Source: Armatimonadota bacterium (GTDB lineage Bacteria > Sysuimicrobiota > Sysuimicrobiia > Sysuimicrobiales > Sysuimicrobiaceae). Taken from it: a stretch of 64,000 nt of DNA. Location of the stretch: NCBI GenBank assembly GCA_031432545.1, contig JAVKGX010000008.1, positions 15,614 through 79,613 of the forward strand. The letters are read 5' to 3'. The notes below the pieces were generated by a model, which had not been told where the DNA came from, did no database searches, and was given only the letters and a program-made list of their open reading frames with translations. This document shows positions 13,051 to 22,501 of this stretch, one piece after another. Each line of letters begins with the position of its first letter. Within the stretch, counting starts at the first letter, position 1. The translations under genes and the position numbers were made by a program.

Positions 13051-13608
13051 ATGGCGACACGGTTGAAGGAGCGCTACGAGAAGGAAGCCGTGCCGGCCCT
13101 CCGGGAGCGGTTCGGTTACCGCAACCCAATGCAGGTGCCGAGGCTGGAAAAGGTGGTCGTCAACATGCGGGTCGGCGAGGGTGCCCAAGACCCCCGACAG
13201 GTCGATCGGGCCGTTGAGGAGCTGATGACGATCACCGGCCAGCGGCCCGTGATCGCCCGGGCCCGCAAGTCCATCGCGGCCTTCAAGCTGCGCCAGGGCG
13301 CCCCGATCGGCACGGCTGTGACGTTGCGGGGGCGACGGATGTACGAGTTCCTGGACAAGCTGATCAGCGTGGCCCTGCCGCGGATCAAGGACTTCCGGGG
13401 AATCCCGGAGCGTTCGTTCGACGGCCGCGGGAACTTGAACATCGGAGTGCGCGAGCAGCTGATCTTTCCCGAGATCGACTACGACAAGGTGGACAAGGTG
13501 CGCGGGATGGACATCGCGATCGTGACGACAGCGCGCACCGACGAGGAGGCCAGGGAGTTGCTGCGGCTGCTGGGCGTCCCGTTCCGCGAGAGCAGCGGGG
13601 TGAGCTGA
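13051..13608 (+). CDS. rplE: 50S ribosomal protein L5
   Basis: Binds 5S rRNA and the P-site tRNA. 185 residues from ATG 13051, containing [20 protein letters not shown] and [20 protein letters not shown]. The frame is open upstream into rplX, but only 13051 gives the L5 N-terminus. Confidence 0.97.
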   Translation: MATRLKERYEKEAVPALRERFGYRNPMQVPRLEKVVVNMRVGEGAQDPRQVDRAVEELMTITGQRPVIARARKSIAAFKLRQGAPIGTAVTLRGRRMYEFLDKLISVALPRIKDFRGIPERSFDGRGNLNIGVREQLIFPEIDYDKVDKVRGMDIAIVTTARTDEEARELLRLLGVPFRESSGVS

Positions 13609-13648
13609 CATCCGAGCCGTACCGATCCGCACCCCGCCGGAGGTTGGC

Positions 13649-13834
13649 ATGGCCAAGAAGAGCATGATCGAAAAGTGGAAGCGACCGCCGAAGTTCAAGG
13701 TGCGGGCCTACACGCGCTGCGAGCGCTGCGGACGCCCGCGCGCGGTGTTCCGCCGTTTCCGGCTGTGTCGCATCTGCCTGCGGGAACTCGCCTACCGCGG
13801 GGAGATCCCCGGCATGACAAAGGCGAGCTGGTGA
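13649..13834 (+). CDS. rpsN: 30S ribosomal protein S14, zinc (type Z) form
   Basis: 61-residue short S14 with four zinc-binding cysteines (CERC and CRIC). This zinc form is usual in Bacillota, Actinobacteria and thermophiles, while the long zinc-free form dominates in proteobacteria. ATG at 13649 follows GGAGG. No second, zinc-independent copy is in this window. Confidence 0.97.
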   Translation: MAKKSMIEKWKRPPKFKVRAYTRCERCGRPRAVFRRFRLCRICLRELAYRGEIPGMTKASW

Positions 13835-13848
13835 GGCGGGAGGCCCCG

Positions 13849-14250
13849 ATGGGTACGATCACCGATCCGATCGCAGACATGCTGACGCGGATCCGCAATG
13901 CGAACGCCGCAGGGCACGATCAGGTCAGCATTCCGGCATCGAAGATGAAGCTCGAGATCGCCCGCATCCTCAAGCAAGAGGGGTTCATCCAGGACTACCG
14001 GGTCGTCCAGGACGGCCCGCAGGGGGTTATCCGAGTGACGCTGCGGTACGGCCCGCGCAAGGAGCGCGTGCTGCTGGGCATCCGCCGCGTGAGCCGGCCG
14101 GGTTTGCGCGTGTACGCGCGCCGGCGGGAAGTGCCCAGGGTGCGCGGCGGTCTGGGGCTGGCGATCCTGTCGACGTCGAAGGGAATCATGACCGACCGCG
14201 AGGCCCGACGCGCCGGTGTGGGCGGCGAGGTGCTGTGCTACGTCTGGTAG
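13849..14250 (+). CDS. rpsH: 30S ribosomal protein S8
   Basis: Central-domain rRNA-binding protein and, in E. coli, the spc operon repressor. 133 residues starting [19 protein letters not shown] and ending GGEVLCYVW with the conserved C-terminal region [16 protein letters not shown] at 13849 follows GGCGGGAGG at 13835-13843. Confidence 0.97.
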   Translation: MGTITDPIADMLTRIRNANAAGHDQVSIPASKMKLEIARILKQEGFIQDYRVVQDGPQGVIRVTLRYGPRKERVLLGIRRVSRPGLRVYARRREVPRVRGGLGLAILSTSKGIMTDREARRAGVGGEVLCYVW

Positions 14251-14279
14251 CTCGGGTTGCCGGAGAGCGGAGAGGAACG

Positions 14280-14831
14280 ATGAGTCGGATCGGACGACTG
14301 CCGGTCGCCATCCCCCCGCAGGTGGAGATCCGGGTGGAAGGACAGCGGGTGCACGTCAAGGGACCGAAGGGCGAGGTGGCGCGTACCTTCCACCCCGATG
14401 TGCAGATCGCGGTCGAGGACGGTAGGGCGATCGTGCGCCGGCCCACGGACGCCCGGCGCCACCGGGCACTGCACGGCCTGTCCCGCGCACTGCTGGCCAA
14501 CATGGTTCGGGGCGTTACCGACGGATTCTCGGTGGAACTGGAGATCATCGGCACCGGATACCGCGCCGCCAAGCAGGGCGACGGCATCGTGTTTCAGGTC
14601 GGCTACTCGCACCCGGTGACCTTCACGCCGCCCGCGGGGGTGACAGTCGACGTCCCGCAGCCGAACCGGATCGTGGTGCGCGGGGTCGACCGGGAGGCTG
14701 TGGGACAGGTGGCGGCCAAGGTCCGTGCCATCCGGCCCCCGGATCCCTACAAGGGAAAGGGGATCCGGTACGCGGGCGAGCGGGTGAAGCTGAAGCCAGG
14801 CAAGGCGGGGCGCGCGGTGGGCAAGAAGTAG
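14280..14831 (+). CDS. rplF: 50S ribosomal protein L6
   Basis: Two-domain protein near the factor-binding site. 183 residues, starting MSRIGRLPVAIP and containing GTGYRA and the signature PPDPYKGKGIRYAGE near the C-terminus. ATG 14280 is preceded by GGAGAGGAAC. Confidence 0.97.
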   Translation: MSRIGRLPVAIPPQVEIRVEGQRVHVKGPKGEVARTFHPDVQIAVEDGRAIVRRPTDARRHRALHGLSRALLANMVRGVTDGFSVELEIIGTGYRAAKQGDGIVFQVGYSHPVTFTPPAGVTVDVPQPNRIVVRGVDREAVGQVAAKVRAIRPPDPYKGKGIRYAGERVKLKPGKAGRAVGKK

Positions 14832-14855
14832 AGGCGCTGCGGTGCGGAGGGCGAG

Positions 14856-15224
14856 ATGAAGATCAGGGTCGATCGAAACGCGTTGCGAAAGGTACGGCAC
14901 ATCCGGCTCCGCCGCAAGCTGGCCGGTACGCCGGACCGCCCGCGCCTGAGCGTCTACCGGAGTCTGAAGCACATCTACGCACAGGTGATCGACGACACGC
15001 GCGGACGCACCCTGGTGGCGGCCAGCACGCTCGATCCGGAGATCGTCCCGCAGCTGCCGGGGCTCCGGCCGACCGAGCGCAGCCGGGTCGTGGGGGCGGT
15101 TCTGGCGCGACGTGCCATCGAGCGCGGGATCTCTTGCGTGGTCTTCGACCGTGGAGGGTACCTGTACCACGGCCGGGTCAAGGCCCTCGCGGAGGGCGCC
15201 CGGGAGGGGGGACTGGAGTTCTAG
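14856..15224 (+). CDS. rplR: 50S ribosomal protein L18
   Basis: 5S rRNA binder, 122 residues. It has the basic N-terminus and [20 protein letters not shown], with the C-terminal [23 protein letters not shown] region typical of L18 (split here only by the description). Confidence 0.96.
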   Translation: MKIRVDRNALRKVRHIRLRRKLAGTPDRPRLSVYRSLKHIYAQVIDDTRGRTLVAASTLDPEIVPQLPGLRPTERSRVVGAVLARRAIERGISCVVFDRGGYLYHGRVKALAEGAREGGLEF

Positions 15225-15263
15225 TCCCGGAGAGCGGATTCAGAACGCAGCGGGGGAGTTGAG

Positions 15264-15794
15264 ATGGCGACGAGAGTGGACCCCAACGAGGTCAACCTCA
15301 CGTTCGAGAAGACGATCTTCATCAACCGCGTGGCGAAGGTGACCAAGGGCGCCAAGCGCTTCAACTTCAGCGCCCTCGTGGTAGTGGGCGACGAGGCCGG
15401 AACCGTGGGCGTGGGGCTGGGCAAAGCCGCAGAGGTTCCCGATGCGATCCGCAAGGCGGTCGAGGACGCGAAGAAGAACCTGATCCGCGTCCCGCGGCGG
15501 GGGACGACCATCCCGCACGACGTCGTGGCCCGGTTCGGCGCGGCCGAGGTGTTGCTGAAGCCGGCGAGCGAGGGCACCGGCGTCATCGCGGGCGGGCCGG
15601 TTCGCGCCGTGCTCGACGCCGCCGGCATCAAGGACGTCCTGACGAAGTCGCTGGGCAGCAGCAACCCCATCAACATGGCGCGCGCCACGCTGGTCGGCTT
15701 GCAAAGCCTGCGCACGCCCGAGGAGGTCGCGCGCTCGCGTGGCAAGAGCGTGGTGGACTTGGTCGGCCGGCGGTGGGCGGCGGACGCGCAGTAG
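15264..15794 (+). CDS. rpsE: 30S ribosomal protein S5
   Basis: Mediates translational accuracy at the mRNA entry. 176 residues with the double-stranded RNA-binding fold opening ([20 protein letters not shown]) and [14 protein letters not shown], then [15 protein letters not shown] at 15264 lies after GGGGGAGTTGAG. Confidence 0.97.
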   Translation: MATRVDPNEVNLTFEKTIFINRVAKVTKGAKRFNFSALVVVGDEAGTVGVGLGKAAEVPDAIRKAVEDAKKNLIRVPRRGTTIPHDVVARFGAAEVLLKPASEGTGVIAGGPVRAVLDAAGIKDVLTKSLGSSNPINMARATLVGLQSLRTPEEVARSRGKSVVDLVGRRWAADAQ

Positions 15795-15807
15795 GGGCAG
15801 GTGGGCG

Positions 15808-16161
15808 ATGCAGCAGCTGCGGATCACGCTGAGGCGTTCCCTGATCGGCTCGACGGCCCTCCAGCGCGCCTGCGTGGCGACGTTGGGTCTGCGTAGGGTC
15901 GGCCAGTGGGTGGTGCGGCCGGACAATGCCCGTACCGCGGGACTGCTGCGCAAGGTGCGCCACCTGGTCGAGGCCGTGCCGATCGTCCCCGAGGGTGCGC
16001 ACGCTGCGGCGGCCTCGGCAGGCACGTCGGAGGGGACCGGGGTCGCGCCGGAGGTGCCGGCCGCCCCGGTACGGGCGGACGGGCGAAAGTCGGCGCGCGG
16101 CCTCCGGGCGCGACCTAACGCCACCGCCTCGAAGACGAGGACGCGCAAGGCGAGAGGGTAA
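15808..16161 (+). CDS. rpmD: 50S ribosomal protein L30 with C-terminal extension
   Basis: The first 60 residues are a standard L30 (QLRITLRRSLIGS, then TLGLRRVGQWVVRPD and a C-terminal helix LLRKVRHLVEAVP). L30 normally ends near here, but this frame continues another 57 residues, rich in Ala, Pro, Gly and Arg, to a stop at 16161. The tail has no recognised domain and resembles a disordered basic extension. ATG at 15808 is chosen for the family N-terminus; the longer open frame overlaps rpsE. Confidence 0.9.
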   Translation: MQQLRITLRRSLIGSTALQRACVATLGLRRVGQWVVRPDNARTAGLLRKVRHLVEAVPIVPEGAHAAAASAGTSEGTGVAPEVPAAPVRADGRKSARGLRARPNATASKTRTRKARG

Positions 16162-16198
16162 CGCCGCGGCGTTCGCGTGCAACGTCAGGAGGAGTTCG

Positions 16199-16672
16199 AT
16201 GCCACTGCGAATCGACGGTCTTGCGCCGCCTGCGGGCTCCAAACGTCGCCGCCGGCGCGTGGGGCGCGGGCACGGCTCCGGCCGCGGCACGTACGCCGGT
16301 CGGGGCGTCAAGGGGCAGAAGGCGCGTAGCGGAAAGGGTCCCCGTGCGGGCTTCGAAGGCGGGCAGACGCCACTGGGCAAGCGGTTGCCGTTCGCCCGGG
16401 GCGTGCGCGCCTACGGGAGCGTGCATACGGGCGGCAGGCCGCGACCGGGCTACGTCGAGGTGAACCTGCGCGATCTCGCGCGCTTCGAGCCCGGTTCGGA
16501 GGTCACACCCGAGCGCCTGCGGTCGTCCGGCGTCGTGTCGCGCCGGGGGCGCATCAAGATCCTCGCCAAGGGGACGCTGGACCGCGCGCTGGTGGTGAAG
16601 GCGCACGCGTTCAGCGCTGCGGCGCGCGCGGCCATCGAGGCCAAGGGCGGTACGGTCGAGGTGATCGGATGA
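16199..16672 (+). CDS. rplO: 50S ribosomal protein L15
   Basis: Large-subunit protein with the glycine/arginine-rich N-terminal arm (GRGHGSGRGTYAGRG) and FEGGQTPLGKRLP. 157 residues from ATG 16199, which has a GGAGGAG site. The stop overlaps the secY start by 4 nt. Confidence 0.97.
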   Translation: MPLRIDGLAPPAGSKRRRRRVGRGHGSGRGTYAGRGVKGQKARSGKGPRAGFEGGQTPLGKRLPFARGVRAYGSVHTGGRPRPGYVEVNLRDLARFEPGSEVTPERLRSSGVVSRRGRIKILAKGTLDRALVVKAHAFSAAARAAIEAKGGTVEVIG

Positions 16673-17952
16673 TCGGCGCCATCGCCAACCCCTTCCGGAT
16701 TCCCGATCTGCGGCGCCGGCTGCTGTTCACAGCGCTGATGCTGGGGCTGTTCCGGCTGGGCGCGCACCTGCCGGTCCCGGGCGTCAACGTCGAAGCCGTC
16801 CGGACGCAGTTTCAGCAGGCCGCTCAGGGGACGGCGTTCGGCTTCCTCAACCTGCTGGTGGGCGGCGCGCTGGAGAACTTCTCGATCTTCGCCCTCGGCG
16901 TGATCCCCTACATCACGGCGTCGATCATCATGAGCCTGATGCAGGTGGCGTTTCCGAACCTCAAAAAGATGGTCCAGGAAGAGGGGGAAGCCGGCCGCCG
17001 CCGGATCGGGTGGTACACACTGTACCTCACCGTCCCGCTCGCCGCGCTCCAGGCGTGGGGACAGACCGGACTCATCCAGACCTTCTCGCAGGGCCGCGCC
17101 ATCACGGACTTCAGCCCGATCAACATGGCGCTGATCATCGTGACCCTGGTCGCCGGCACGATGATGCTCACCTGGATGGGCGAGATCATGACCGAGCACG
17201 GCGTGGGCAACGGGATGTCGCTGATCATCTTCGGGGGCATCGTCGCTAGGATCCCGCAGCAGCTGGCCGCGACGGTGGCAACCATCCGGGTGGGGTCGGC
17301 GTCGTTCTTCTGGTTCCTCACCGATATCGTGGTCGTGCTGCTCAGCATCGTGGCAGTCGTCATGATCACACAGGCCGTCCGTCGGATCCCCGTGCAGTAC
17401 GCCAAACGCGTGGTCGGACGCCGCGTCATGGGGGGTCAGACGACGCACATCCCGATGAAGATCGTGCAGGCCGGTGTGATCCCGATCATCTTCGCGATCT
17501 CGGTGCTGCAATTCCCGGCCACGGTCGCCTCGTTCGTGCGGTGGGAGCCACTGGTCGAGTGGGGCAACCGTCTGCAGCCCGGTCAGCACTGGGTGGGCAC
17601 GGCGCTGTACGCGTTGCTGATCATCCTCTTCACCTATTTCTACACGTCGGTGCAGTTCGATCCCAACGACATCAGCGACAACATCAAGAAGTACGGCGGG
17701 TTCATCCCGGGGATCCGGCCGGGCCGGCCGACGACGGAGTTCCTGATGAAGGTGACAGAGCGGCTGACGTTTGTGGGGGCGCTGTTCTTGGCGGTGATCG
17801 CCGTCTTTCCGTTGCTCTTCTTCCAGACCGCCGGTCTGACGCTGTATCTGGCGGGGACGTCGCTGCTCATCGTCGTCGGCGTCGCTCTGGAGACGATGCG
17901 CCAGCTGGAAGCGTACGTCCTCATGCGACACTACGAAGGGTTCATGCGTTGA
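16669..17952 (+). CDS. secY: protein translocase channel subunit SecY
   Basis: Central pore of the Sec translocon in the cytoplasmic membrane. 427 residues with ten hydrophobic segments, starting FRIPDLRRRLLFTALML. Conserved pieces include GIIPYI-like GVIPYITASIIM, the plug region after LPVPGVN, and the cytoplasmic loop TEHGVGNGMSLIIF. ATG at 16669 overlaps the L15 stop, the usual coupling in spc operons. Confidence 0.98.
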   Translation: MIGAIANPFRIPDLRRRLLFTALMLGLFRLGAHLPVPGVNVEAVRTQFQQAAQGTAFGFLNLLVGGALENFSIFALGVIPYITASIIMSLMQVAFPNLKKMVQEEGEAGRRRIGWYTLYLTVPLAALQAWGQTGLIQTFSQGRAITDFSPINMALIIVTLVAGTMMLTWMGEIMTEHGVGNGMSLIIFGGIVARIPQQLAATVATIRVGSASFFWFLTDIVVVLLSIVAVVMITQAVRRIPVQYAKRVVGRRVMGGQTTHIPMKIVQAGVIPIIFAISVLQFPATVASFVRWEPLVEWGNRLQPGQHWVGTALYALLIILFTYFYTSVQFDPNDISDNIKKYGGFIPGIRPGRPTTEFLMKVTERLTFVGALFLAVIAVFPLLFFQTAGLTLYLAGTSLLIVVGVALETMRQLEAYVLMRHYEGFMR

Positions 17953-18034
17953 AGACGGCGACCGGCGATCGGGGGCTTGCGTCCGCCTGCGGGAGTCGCG
18001 TCGGAGGGGCGCCGTCGCGGTGGGCGGGCGGCGC

Positions 18035-18694
18035 ATGAACCTGATCTTCTTCGGGCGGCCCGGCGCGGGGAAGGGGACCCAGGCCCGGCGGGTGCAAGAA
18101 CACTACGGCATCCCCCAGATCTCGACCGGAGACATCCTGCGGGAGGCCATGGCCGCGGGGACGCCGGTGGGCAGGCAGGCGAGGACCTACTACGAGCGCG
18201 GCGATCTCGTGCCCGACGAGGTGATGCTGCACGTCATCGAGGAGCGGTTGACAGCCCCCGACGCGCAGGAAGGGTTCGTCCTAGACGGCTTCCCACGGAC
18301 GGTGCCACAGGCTGAAGCCCTGGAGGCGCTGTTGCGGCGTCTGGGTCGGCGCATCGATGCGGTGCTGTACTTCGACGTGCCCCACGACGTGCTGATCCGG
18401 CGCCTGAGCGGCCGCTGGATCTGCCGCGCGGCCGGGCACATCTACCACGAGGTGTCCAACCCGCCCCGCGTAAGGGGGCGGTGCGACGTGGACGGCAGCG
18501 AGCTGTACCAGCGGCCAGACGACCAGTCGGAGACCGTGGCACGCCGCCTCCGTGTCTACGACGAGCAGACCGCCCCGGTCCTGGAATACTACCGGAGCCT
18601 AGGGCTGTTGCACCGGATTGATGGGGCGCTGGGGGCTGGGGAGGTGTTCCGGCAGATCCAGGCGGTCCTCGAGCCCCTGCGGGAGAAACGGTAA
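18035..18694 (+). CDS. adk: adenylate kinase
   Basis: Interconverts ATP + AMP and 2 ADP. 219 residues of the long-LID type. The P-loop is GRPGAGKGTQ, the AMP site is STGDILR, and LDGFPRT follows. The LID that normally carries CxxC...CxxC/D zinc ligands here reads CRAAG...CDVDG: the second Cys is Ala and the last position is Asp, so the zinc site looks partly lost. Follows secY after an 82-nt gap and precedes map by 2 nt. Confidence 0.97.
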   Translation: MNLIFFGRPGAGKGTQARRVQEHYGIPQISTGDILREAMAAGTPVGRQARTYYERGDLVPDEVMLHVIEERLTAPDAQEGFVLDGFPRTVPQAEALEALLRRLGRRIDAVLYFDVPHDVLIRRLSGRWICRAAGHIYHEVSNPPRVRGRCDVDGSELYQRPDDQSETVARRLRVYDEQTAPVLEYYRSLGLLHRIDGALGAGEVFRQIQAVLEPLREKR

Positions 18695-18696
18695 CC

Positions 18697-19479
18697 GTGG
18701 CAACCGTGGGAGCCGGCATCTACATCAAGACACCCGCTGAACTCGAGCGGATGCGTCGGGCGGGCCAGGTGGCGGCGCGAGCGCTCGCCGCGGTGGGCCA
18801 GGCGGTTCGTCCGGGGATCACGACCGGTGAGCTCGACGCGGTGGCGGAGGAAGCGATCCGCGCCGAGGGCGGTGTTCCCTCGTTCCTCGGCTATCGGGGG
18901 TTCCCGGCGAGCGCGTGCGTATCGGTGAACGACGAGATCGTCCACGGTATCCCTGGGCGCCGGGTCTTGCGCGAGGGCGACGTCGTCAAGGTCGACCTGG
19001 GGGTCTACCTGGACGGGTTCCACGGCGACCTGGCGGCTACGTTTCCCGTGGGCCGGATCGACCCCGGCCTGCGGAGGTTGCTCGGGGTCACCGAGGAGGC
19101 CCTGTACCGTGCGATCGACGTCGTGCGGCCGGGGGCGCGCTTGGGTGACATCGGATGGACGATCCAGTCGTTCGTCGAGTCGCACGGCTACTCGGTCGTC
19201 CGGGAGTTCGCCGGTCACGGCGTGGGGCGCTTCCTCCACGAAGACCCCCAGGTGCCGAACTTCGGGACCCGTGGCCGGGGCCTGGTTCTCCGCCCGGGGA
19301 TCGTGCTGGCGATCGAGCCGATGGTGAACGCCGGGACGTGGCGGGCTAGGGTGGACGGCGACGGGTGGACCGTGCGCACCGCCGACGGACGGCCGTCGGC
19401 ACACTTCGAACACACCGTCGCCGTCACCGAGGGCGGGTGCGAGGTGCTGACCCGTTTGGACGAAGAAGTCGGTTCCTGA
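18697..19479 (+). CDS. map: methionine aminopeptidase, type I
   Basis: Removes the N-terminal Met of nascent proteins using two divalent metals. 260 residues. The five metal ligands are in VDLGVYLDGFHGDLA (two Asp), GHGVG (His), AIEPM (Glu) and FEHTV (Glu). The GTG start at 18697 follows adk by 2 nt. No N-terminal zinc-finger extension is present, so it is the short bacterial type. Confidence 0.97.
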   Translation: MATVGAGIYIKTPAELERMRRAGQVAARALAAVGQAVRPGITTGELDAVAEEAIRAEGGVPSFLGYRGFPASACVSVNDEIVHGIPGRRVLREGDVVKVDLGVYLDGFHGDLAATFPVGRIDPGLRRLLGVTEEALYRAIDVVRPGARLGDIGWTIQSFVESHGYSVVREFAGHGVGRFLHEDPQVPNFGTRGRGLVLRPGIVLAIEPMVNAGTWRARVDGDGWTVRTADGRPSAHFEHTVAVTEGGCEVLTRLDEEVGS

Positions 19480-19524
19480 TAACATATTGGTTTGTGCGGT
19501 CGCTAGACGACACGGCGGGGGCGG

Positions 19525-19746
19525 ATGTCGGCCAAGGAAGACGTCATCGAGGTCGAAGGGACGGTGGTGGAGGTCCTGCCGAACGCGATGTTTCGCGTCG
19601 AGCTGCACAGCGGCCACCGGGTCCTCGCCCACATCTCGGGCAAGATGCGGATCCACTTCATCCGGATCTCGCCCGGAGACCGCGTCAAGGTGGAGCTGTC
19701 GCCCTACGACCCGACGCGCGGCCGCATCACGTATCGGTATCGGTAG
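19525..19746 (+). CDS. infA: translation initiation factor IF-1
   Basis: 73-residue OB-fold factor that blocks the A site during initiation. Motifs [20 protein letters not shown] and [14 protein letters not shown] are standard. ATG 19525 sits between map and rpmJ as in most Gram-positive spc-alpha operons. The initial Ser-Ala-Lys-Glu is ordinary. Confidence 0.97.
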   Translation: MSAKEDVIEVEGTVVEVLPNAMFRVELHSGHRVLAHISGKMRIHFIRISPGDRVKVELSPYDPTRGRITYRYR

Positions 19747-19805
19747 CGAAGGTGAGCGGGCGGGGTCGCCTCTGCTCGGTCGCGAGGTGTGGATGAGGTG
19801 CGGTC

Positions 19806-19919
19806 ATGAAGGTGCGCGCGTCCGTCAGGAAGATGTGTGAGAAATGCAAGATCATCCGTCGGCATGGACGGGTACGGGTGATCTGCGAGAACCCCAAGCA
19901 CCGGCAGAAGCAGGGCTAG
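19806..19919 (+). CDS. rpmJ: 50S ribosomal protein L36
   Basis: A 37-residue zinc protein, read directly from ATG 19806 to TAG 19919: it starts [19 protein letters not shown] and ends KHRQKQG. Zinc ligands are the CEKC pair, the Cys in VICEN and the His in PKHRQ, the zinc-containing form of L36. It lies between infA and rpsM, its usual place. Confidence 0.96.
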   Translation: MKVRASVRKMCEKCKIIRRHGRVRVICENPKHRQKQG

Positions 19920-19943
19920 CGGGGATCGACGACGGAGGTTCGG

Positions 19944-20327
19944 ATGGCGAGGATCGCGGGAGTGGACCTTCCGCGCGACAAGCGGGTAGAGGTCGCGCTG
20001 ACCTACATCTACGGGATCGGACGTTCGCGCGCCTACGACGTCATCATGCGGGCGGGCGTCAGCCCCGACACGCGCGTGCGGAACCTGACGGAGGAGGAGG
20101 TCTCGCGCCTGCGCGACACGATCGAGCGCCACTACAAAGTGGAGGGGGATCTGCGCCGGGACGTCGCGATGAGCATCCGGCGGCTGGTCGAGATCGGCAG
20201 CTACCGTGGGCTGCGGCACAAGCGGGGGCTGCCGGTGCGCGGCCAGCGCACCCGGACGAACGCGCGCACGCGCAAGGGGCCCAAAAAGACGGTCGGCATC
20301 AAGAAGAGGGTCGCGGCCAAGAAGTAA
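19944..20327 (+). CDS. rpsM: 30S ribosomal protein S13
   Basis: Head protein contacting the P-site tRNA and the L5 bridge. 127 residues with [20 protein letters not shown] and the basic C-terminus [20 protein letters not shown] followed by a Lys-rich tail. ATG at 19944. Confidence 0.97.
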   Translation: MARIAGVDLPRDKRVEVALTYIYGIGRSRAYDVIMRAGVSPDTRVRNLTEEEVSRLRDTIERHYKVEGDLRRDVAMSIRRLVEIGSYRGLRHKRGLPVRGQRTRTNARTRKGPKKTVGIKKRVAAKK

Positions 20328-20344
20328 GCGACCGGGAGGTCTGG

Positions 20345-20734
20345 ATGGCGAAAAGAGGGACGCGGGGACGGCGCCGCGAGCGCAAGAACGTGCCGATGGG
20401 GCGGGCCCACATCCAGTCGACGTTCAACAACACCGTCGTCACGATCACCGACCCCAAGGGCAACGTGCTGTCGTGGGCAAGCGCTGGAACCCAGGGGTTC
20501 AAGGGGTCGCGCAAGGGCACCCCGTTTGCCGCGGGGCTGGCGGCGGAGGCCGCCGCCCGCAAGGCCATGGAGCACGGCGTGCGCCACGTCGAGGTGTACG
20601 TGAAGGGCCCGGGCTCAGGCCGCGAAGCCGCGATCCGTTCGCTGCAGGCGGCGGGGCTGGACATCAGCCTGATCAAGGACGTGACGCCGGTGCCGCACAA
20701 CGGCTGTCGGCCGCCCAAGCGCCGCAGGGTCTAG
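20345..20734 (+). CDS. rpsK: 30S ribosomal protein S11
   Basis: Platform protein near the E site. 129 residues, with [20 protein letters not shown] and the C-terminal [18 protein letters not shown]. The Asn-Gly dipeptide of that loop, often isomerised to isoaspartate in S11, is present. ATG at 20345 lies 17 nt after rpsM. Confidence 0.97.
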   Translation: MAKRGTRGRRRERKNVPMGRAHIQSTFNNTVVTITDPKGNVLSWASAGTQGFKGSRKGTPFAAGLAAEAAARKAMEHGVRHVEVYVKGPGSGREAAIRSLQAAGLDISLIKDVTPVPHNGCRPPKRRRV

Positions 20735-20753
20735 TGCCCCGACGAACAGCAAC

Positions 20754-20816
20754 ACCCCGCAATCAGGCTGAGAGGCGGGGTCGCGGACAGAGAGGAGACC
20801 GGCGGAAGACCGCCGG
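20754..20816 (+). promoter_or_regulatory. paired hairpins in the rpsK-rpsD gap, possible S4 leader
   Basis: The 125-nt gap before rpsD holds two strong inverted repeats: ACCCCGC (20754-20760) with GCGGGGT (20775-20781), and CCGGCGG-AAGA-CCGCCGG (20799-20816). No T-run follows, so these do not look like an intrinsic terminator. In several bacteria S4 represses alpha-operon translation through a structured leader, so a regulatory role is plausible; no known motif was matched. Confidence 0.4.
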
Positions 20817-20859
20817 GCGGATCCGTCCGCGGACGTAGCCTGAAACGGAGGCAGTCTCG

Positions 20860-21483
20860 ATGGGCAGGTACCACGACGCGGTGTGCCGGCTGTGCCGCCG
20901 CGAGGGGCTGAAGCTGTACCTGAAAGGGGACAAGTGTTTCACGGACAAGTGCCCGGTGGCCAAGCGACCGACGCAGCCGGGCGTGCACCCGCCATCGCGG
21001 CGCAAGGCGTCGGAGTTCGCCGTACGGCTGCGCGAGAAGCAGAAGCTGCGCCGCATTTACGGCGTGTACGAGGAGCAGTTCAAGCGCTACTTCCAGCAGG
21101 CGGCGAAGGCCAAGGGGGTCACCGGCACCCGCCTGCTCCAGCTGCTGGAGACGCGCCTCGACAACGTCGTCTACCGCTTGGGCTTGGCATCGTCGCGCAA
21201 GGAGGCACGGCAGGCCGTGACGCACGGGCACGTCAGCGTCGATGGCCGCAGGGTGACGGTTCCCTCCTACCAGGTTAGGCCCGGACAGGTCGTCGCGCTG
21301 ACGCCGAGGGGCACGCGGAACACGCGCATCCGCACGCTGGTGGAAGGCGGTACCCGCCAACCCCCGTCCTGGCTGGAGTTCGACCCGGAGCGGCTCCAGG
21401 GTCGCGTGCTGGCGCTGCCTGCACGTGAGGAGATCGATGTGCCCGTACAAGAGCAGTTGATCGTCGAGTACTACTCGAGATAA
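20860..21483 (+). CDS. rpsD: 30S ribosomal protein S4, zinc-binding form
   Basis: Primary 16S-binding protein, 207 residues. The N-terminus carries four Cys (C9, C12, C26, C31: CRLC and CFTDKC), the zinc form. The S4 RNA-binding domain follows ([20 protein letters not shown], then [15 protein letters not shown]). It is preceded by a structured 125-nt gap and followed by rpoA. Confidence 0.97.
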   Translation: MGRYHDAVCRLCRREGLKLYLKGDKCFTDKCPVAKRPTQPGVHPPSRRKASEFAVRLREKQKLRRIYGVYEEQFKRYFQQAAKAKGVTGTRLLQLLETRLDNVVYRLGLASSRKEARQAVTHGHVSVDGRRVTVPSYQVRPGQVVALTPRGTRNTRIRTLVEGGTRQPPSWLEFDPERLQGRVLALPAREEIDVPVQEQLIVEYYSR

Positions 21484-21540
21484 CGGCGCGTCGCGGGTGG
21501 GACGACGCCTGCCTCGACCGCCCACCGGAGGTTTCTTGCG

Positions 21541-22491
21541 ATGAGCATCTTCCAATTGTGGGAACTCAGCAAGCCGAGAGTCGAGTACGCGGAGTTGTCC
21601 GACACGTACGGGAAGCTCGTGGTCGAACCCCTGGACCGGGGCTTCGGGACCACCATCGGCAACGCGCTGCGGCGCGTGCTGCTGTCGTCGGTGCCCGGTG
21701 CGGCCGTCACTTCGGTGAAGATCGAGGGCGTGCTGCACGAGTTCAGCACCGTGCCCGGCGTGGTCGAAGACGTCACGCAGATCATCCTGAACCTGAAGGA
21801 GCTCACCCTCCGCCTGCACACCGACAAGCCGAAACTGCTCCGTCTGGAAGCCAAGGGCAAGCGTGAGGTCACCGCCGGCGACATCCAGCCCGATGCCGAG
21901 GTGGAGATCCTGAACCCAGATCTCCCCATCGCTACGATCGACAAGCGTGACGCCAAACTGTCGATGGAGATCGTCGTGGAGCGCGGAAAGGGATATGTGC
22001 CCGCCGAGAAGCATCGGAAGAGCGAGCACGTCATCGGCGTGATCCCGGTCGACTCGATCTTCTCGCCGGTTCAGAAGGTGAACTACGTCGTCGAGGACAC
22101 ACACGTCGGGATCGGGGGCGAGCTCGAACGGCTGGTGCTCGAAGTGTGGACGAACGGGGCGGTGCGCCCCGATGACGCAATCGCGCAGTCGTCCAAGCTC
22201 CTCATCGACCATTTCCGGCTCATCAGCGGCATCGGCGAAGAGGATGGCAGTCTGGAGGCGGCAAGCGGCGATCCCGAGCAGGCGCGGCTTTTGGCGTCGC
22301 CGATCGAGGATCTCGAGCTGTCGGTGCGTCCGTACAACTGCCTGAAGCGGGCGAACATCCATACGATCGGCGATCTCGTCCAGCGCACCGAAGAAGAGAT
22401 TGCCAACGTCAAGAACTTCGGCCGCAAGTCGCTGGAAGAGGTGGTCGAGAAGCTGGCGGCCGTGGGGCTGTCGCTGAAAAAGAGGGGGTAG
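21541..22491 (+). CDS. rpoA: RNA polymerase alpha subunit
   Basis: Alpha dimer initiates RNA polymerase assembly. 316 residues. The N-terminal domain contains EPLDRGFGTTIGNALRRVLL; the C-terminal domain (about 255-316) contains LELSVRPYNCLKRANI and NFGRKSLEEV, the helix-hairpin-helix DNA/activator-binding part. ATG at 21541 follows GGAGGT. Confidence 0.98.
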   Translation: MSIFQLWELSKPRVEYAELSDTYGKLVVEPLDRGFGTTIGNALRRVLLSSVPGAAVTSVKIEGVLHEFSTVPGVVEDVTQIILNLKELTLRLHTDKPKLLRLEAKGKREVTAGDIQPDAEVEILNPDLPIATIDKRDAKLSMEIVVERGKGYVPAEKHRKSEHVIGVIPVDSIFSPVQKVNYVVEDTHVGIGGELERLVLEVWTNGAVRPDDAIAQSSKLLIDHFRLISGIGEEDGSLEAASGDPEQARLLASPIEDLELSVRPYNCLKRANIHTIGDLVQRTEEEIANVKNFGRKSLEEVVEKLAAVGLSLKKRG

Positions 22492-22501
22492 CGCGGATCA
22501 C

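Noticed and set aside
16450-18036. 528-residue antisense open frame over secY
   Set aside because: Composition Arg/Asp/His-rich, no signal or domain, fully covered by secY.
20731-22362. 543-residue antisense open frame over rpsD and rpoA
   Set aside because: Mirror of conserved genes, no recognisable motif.
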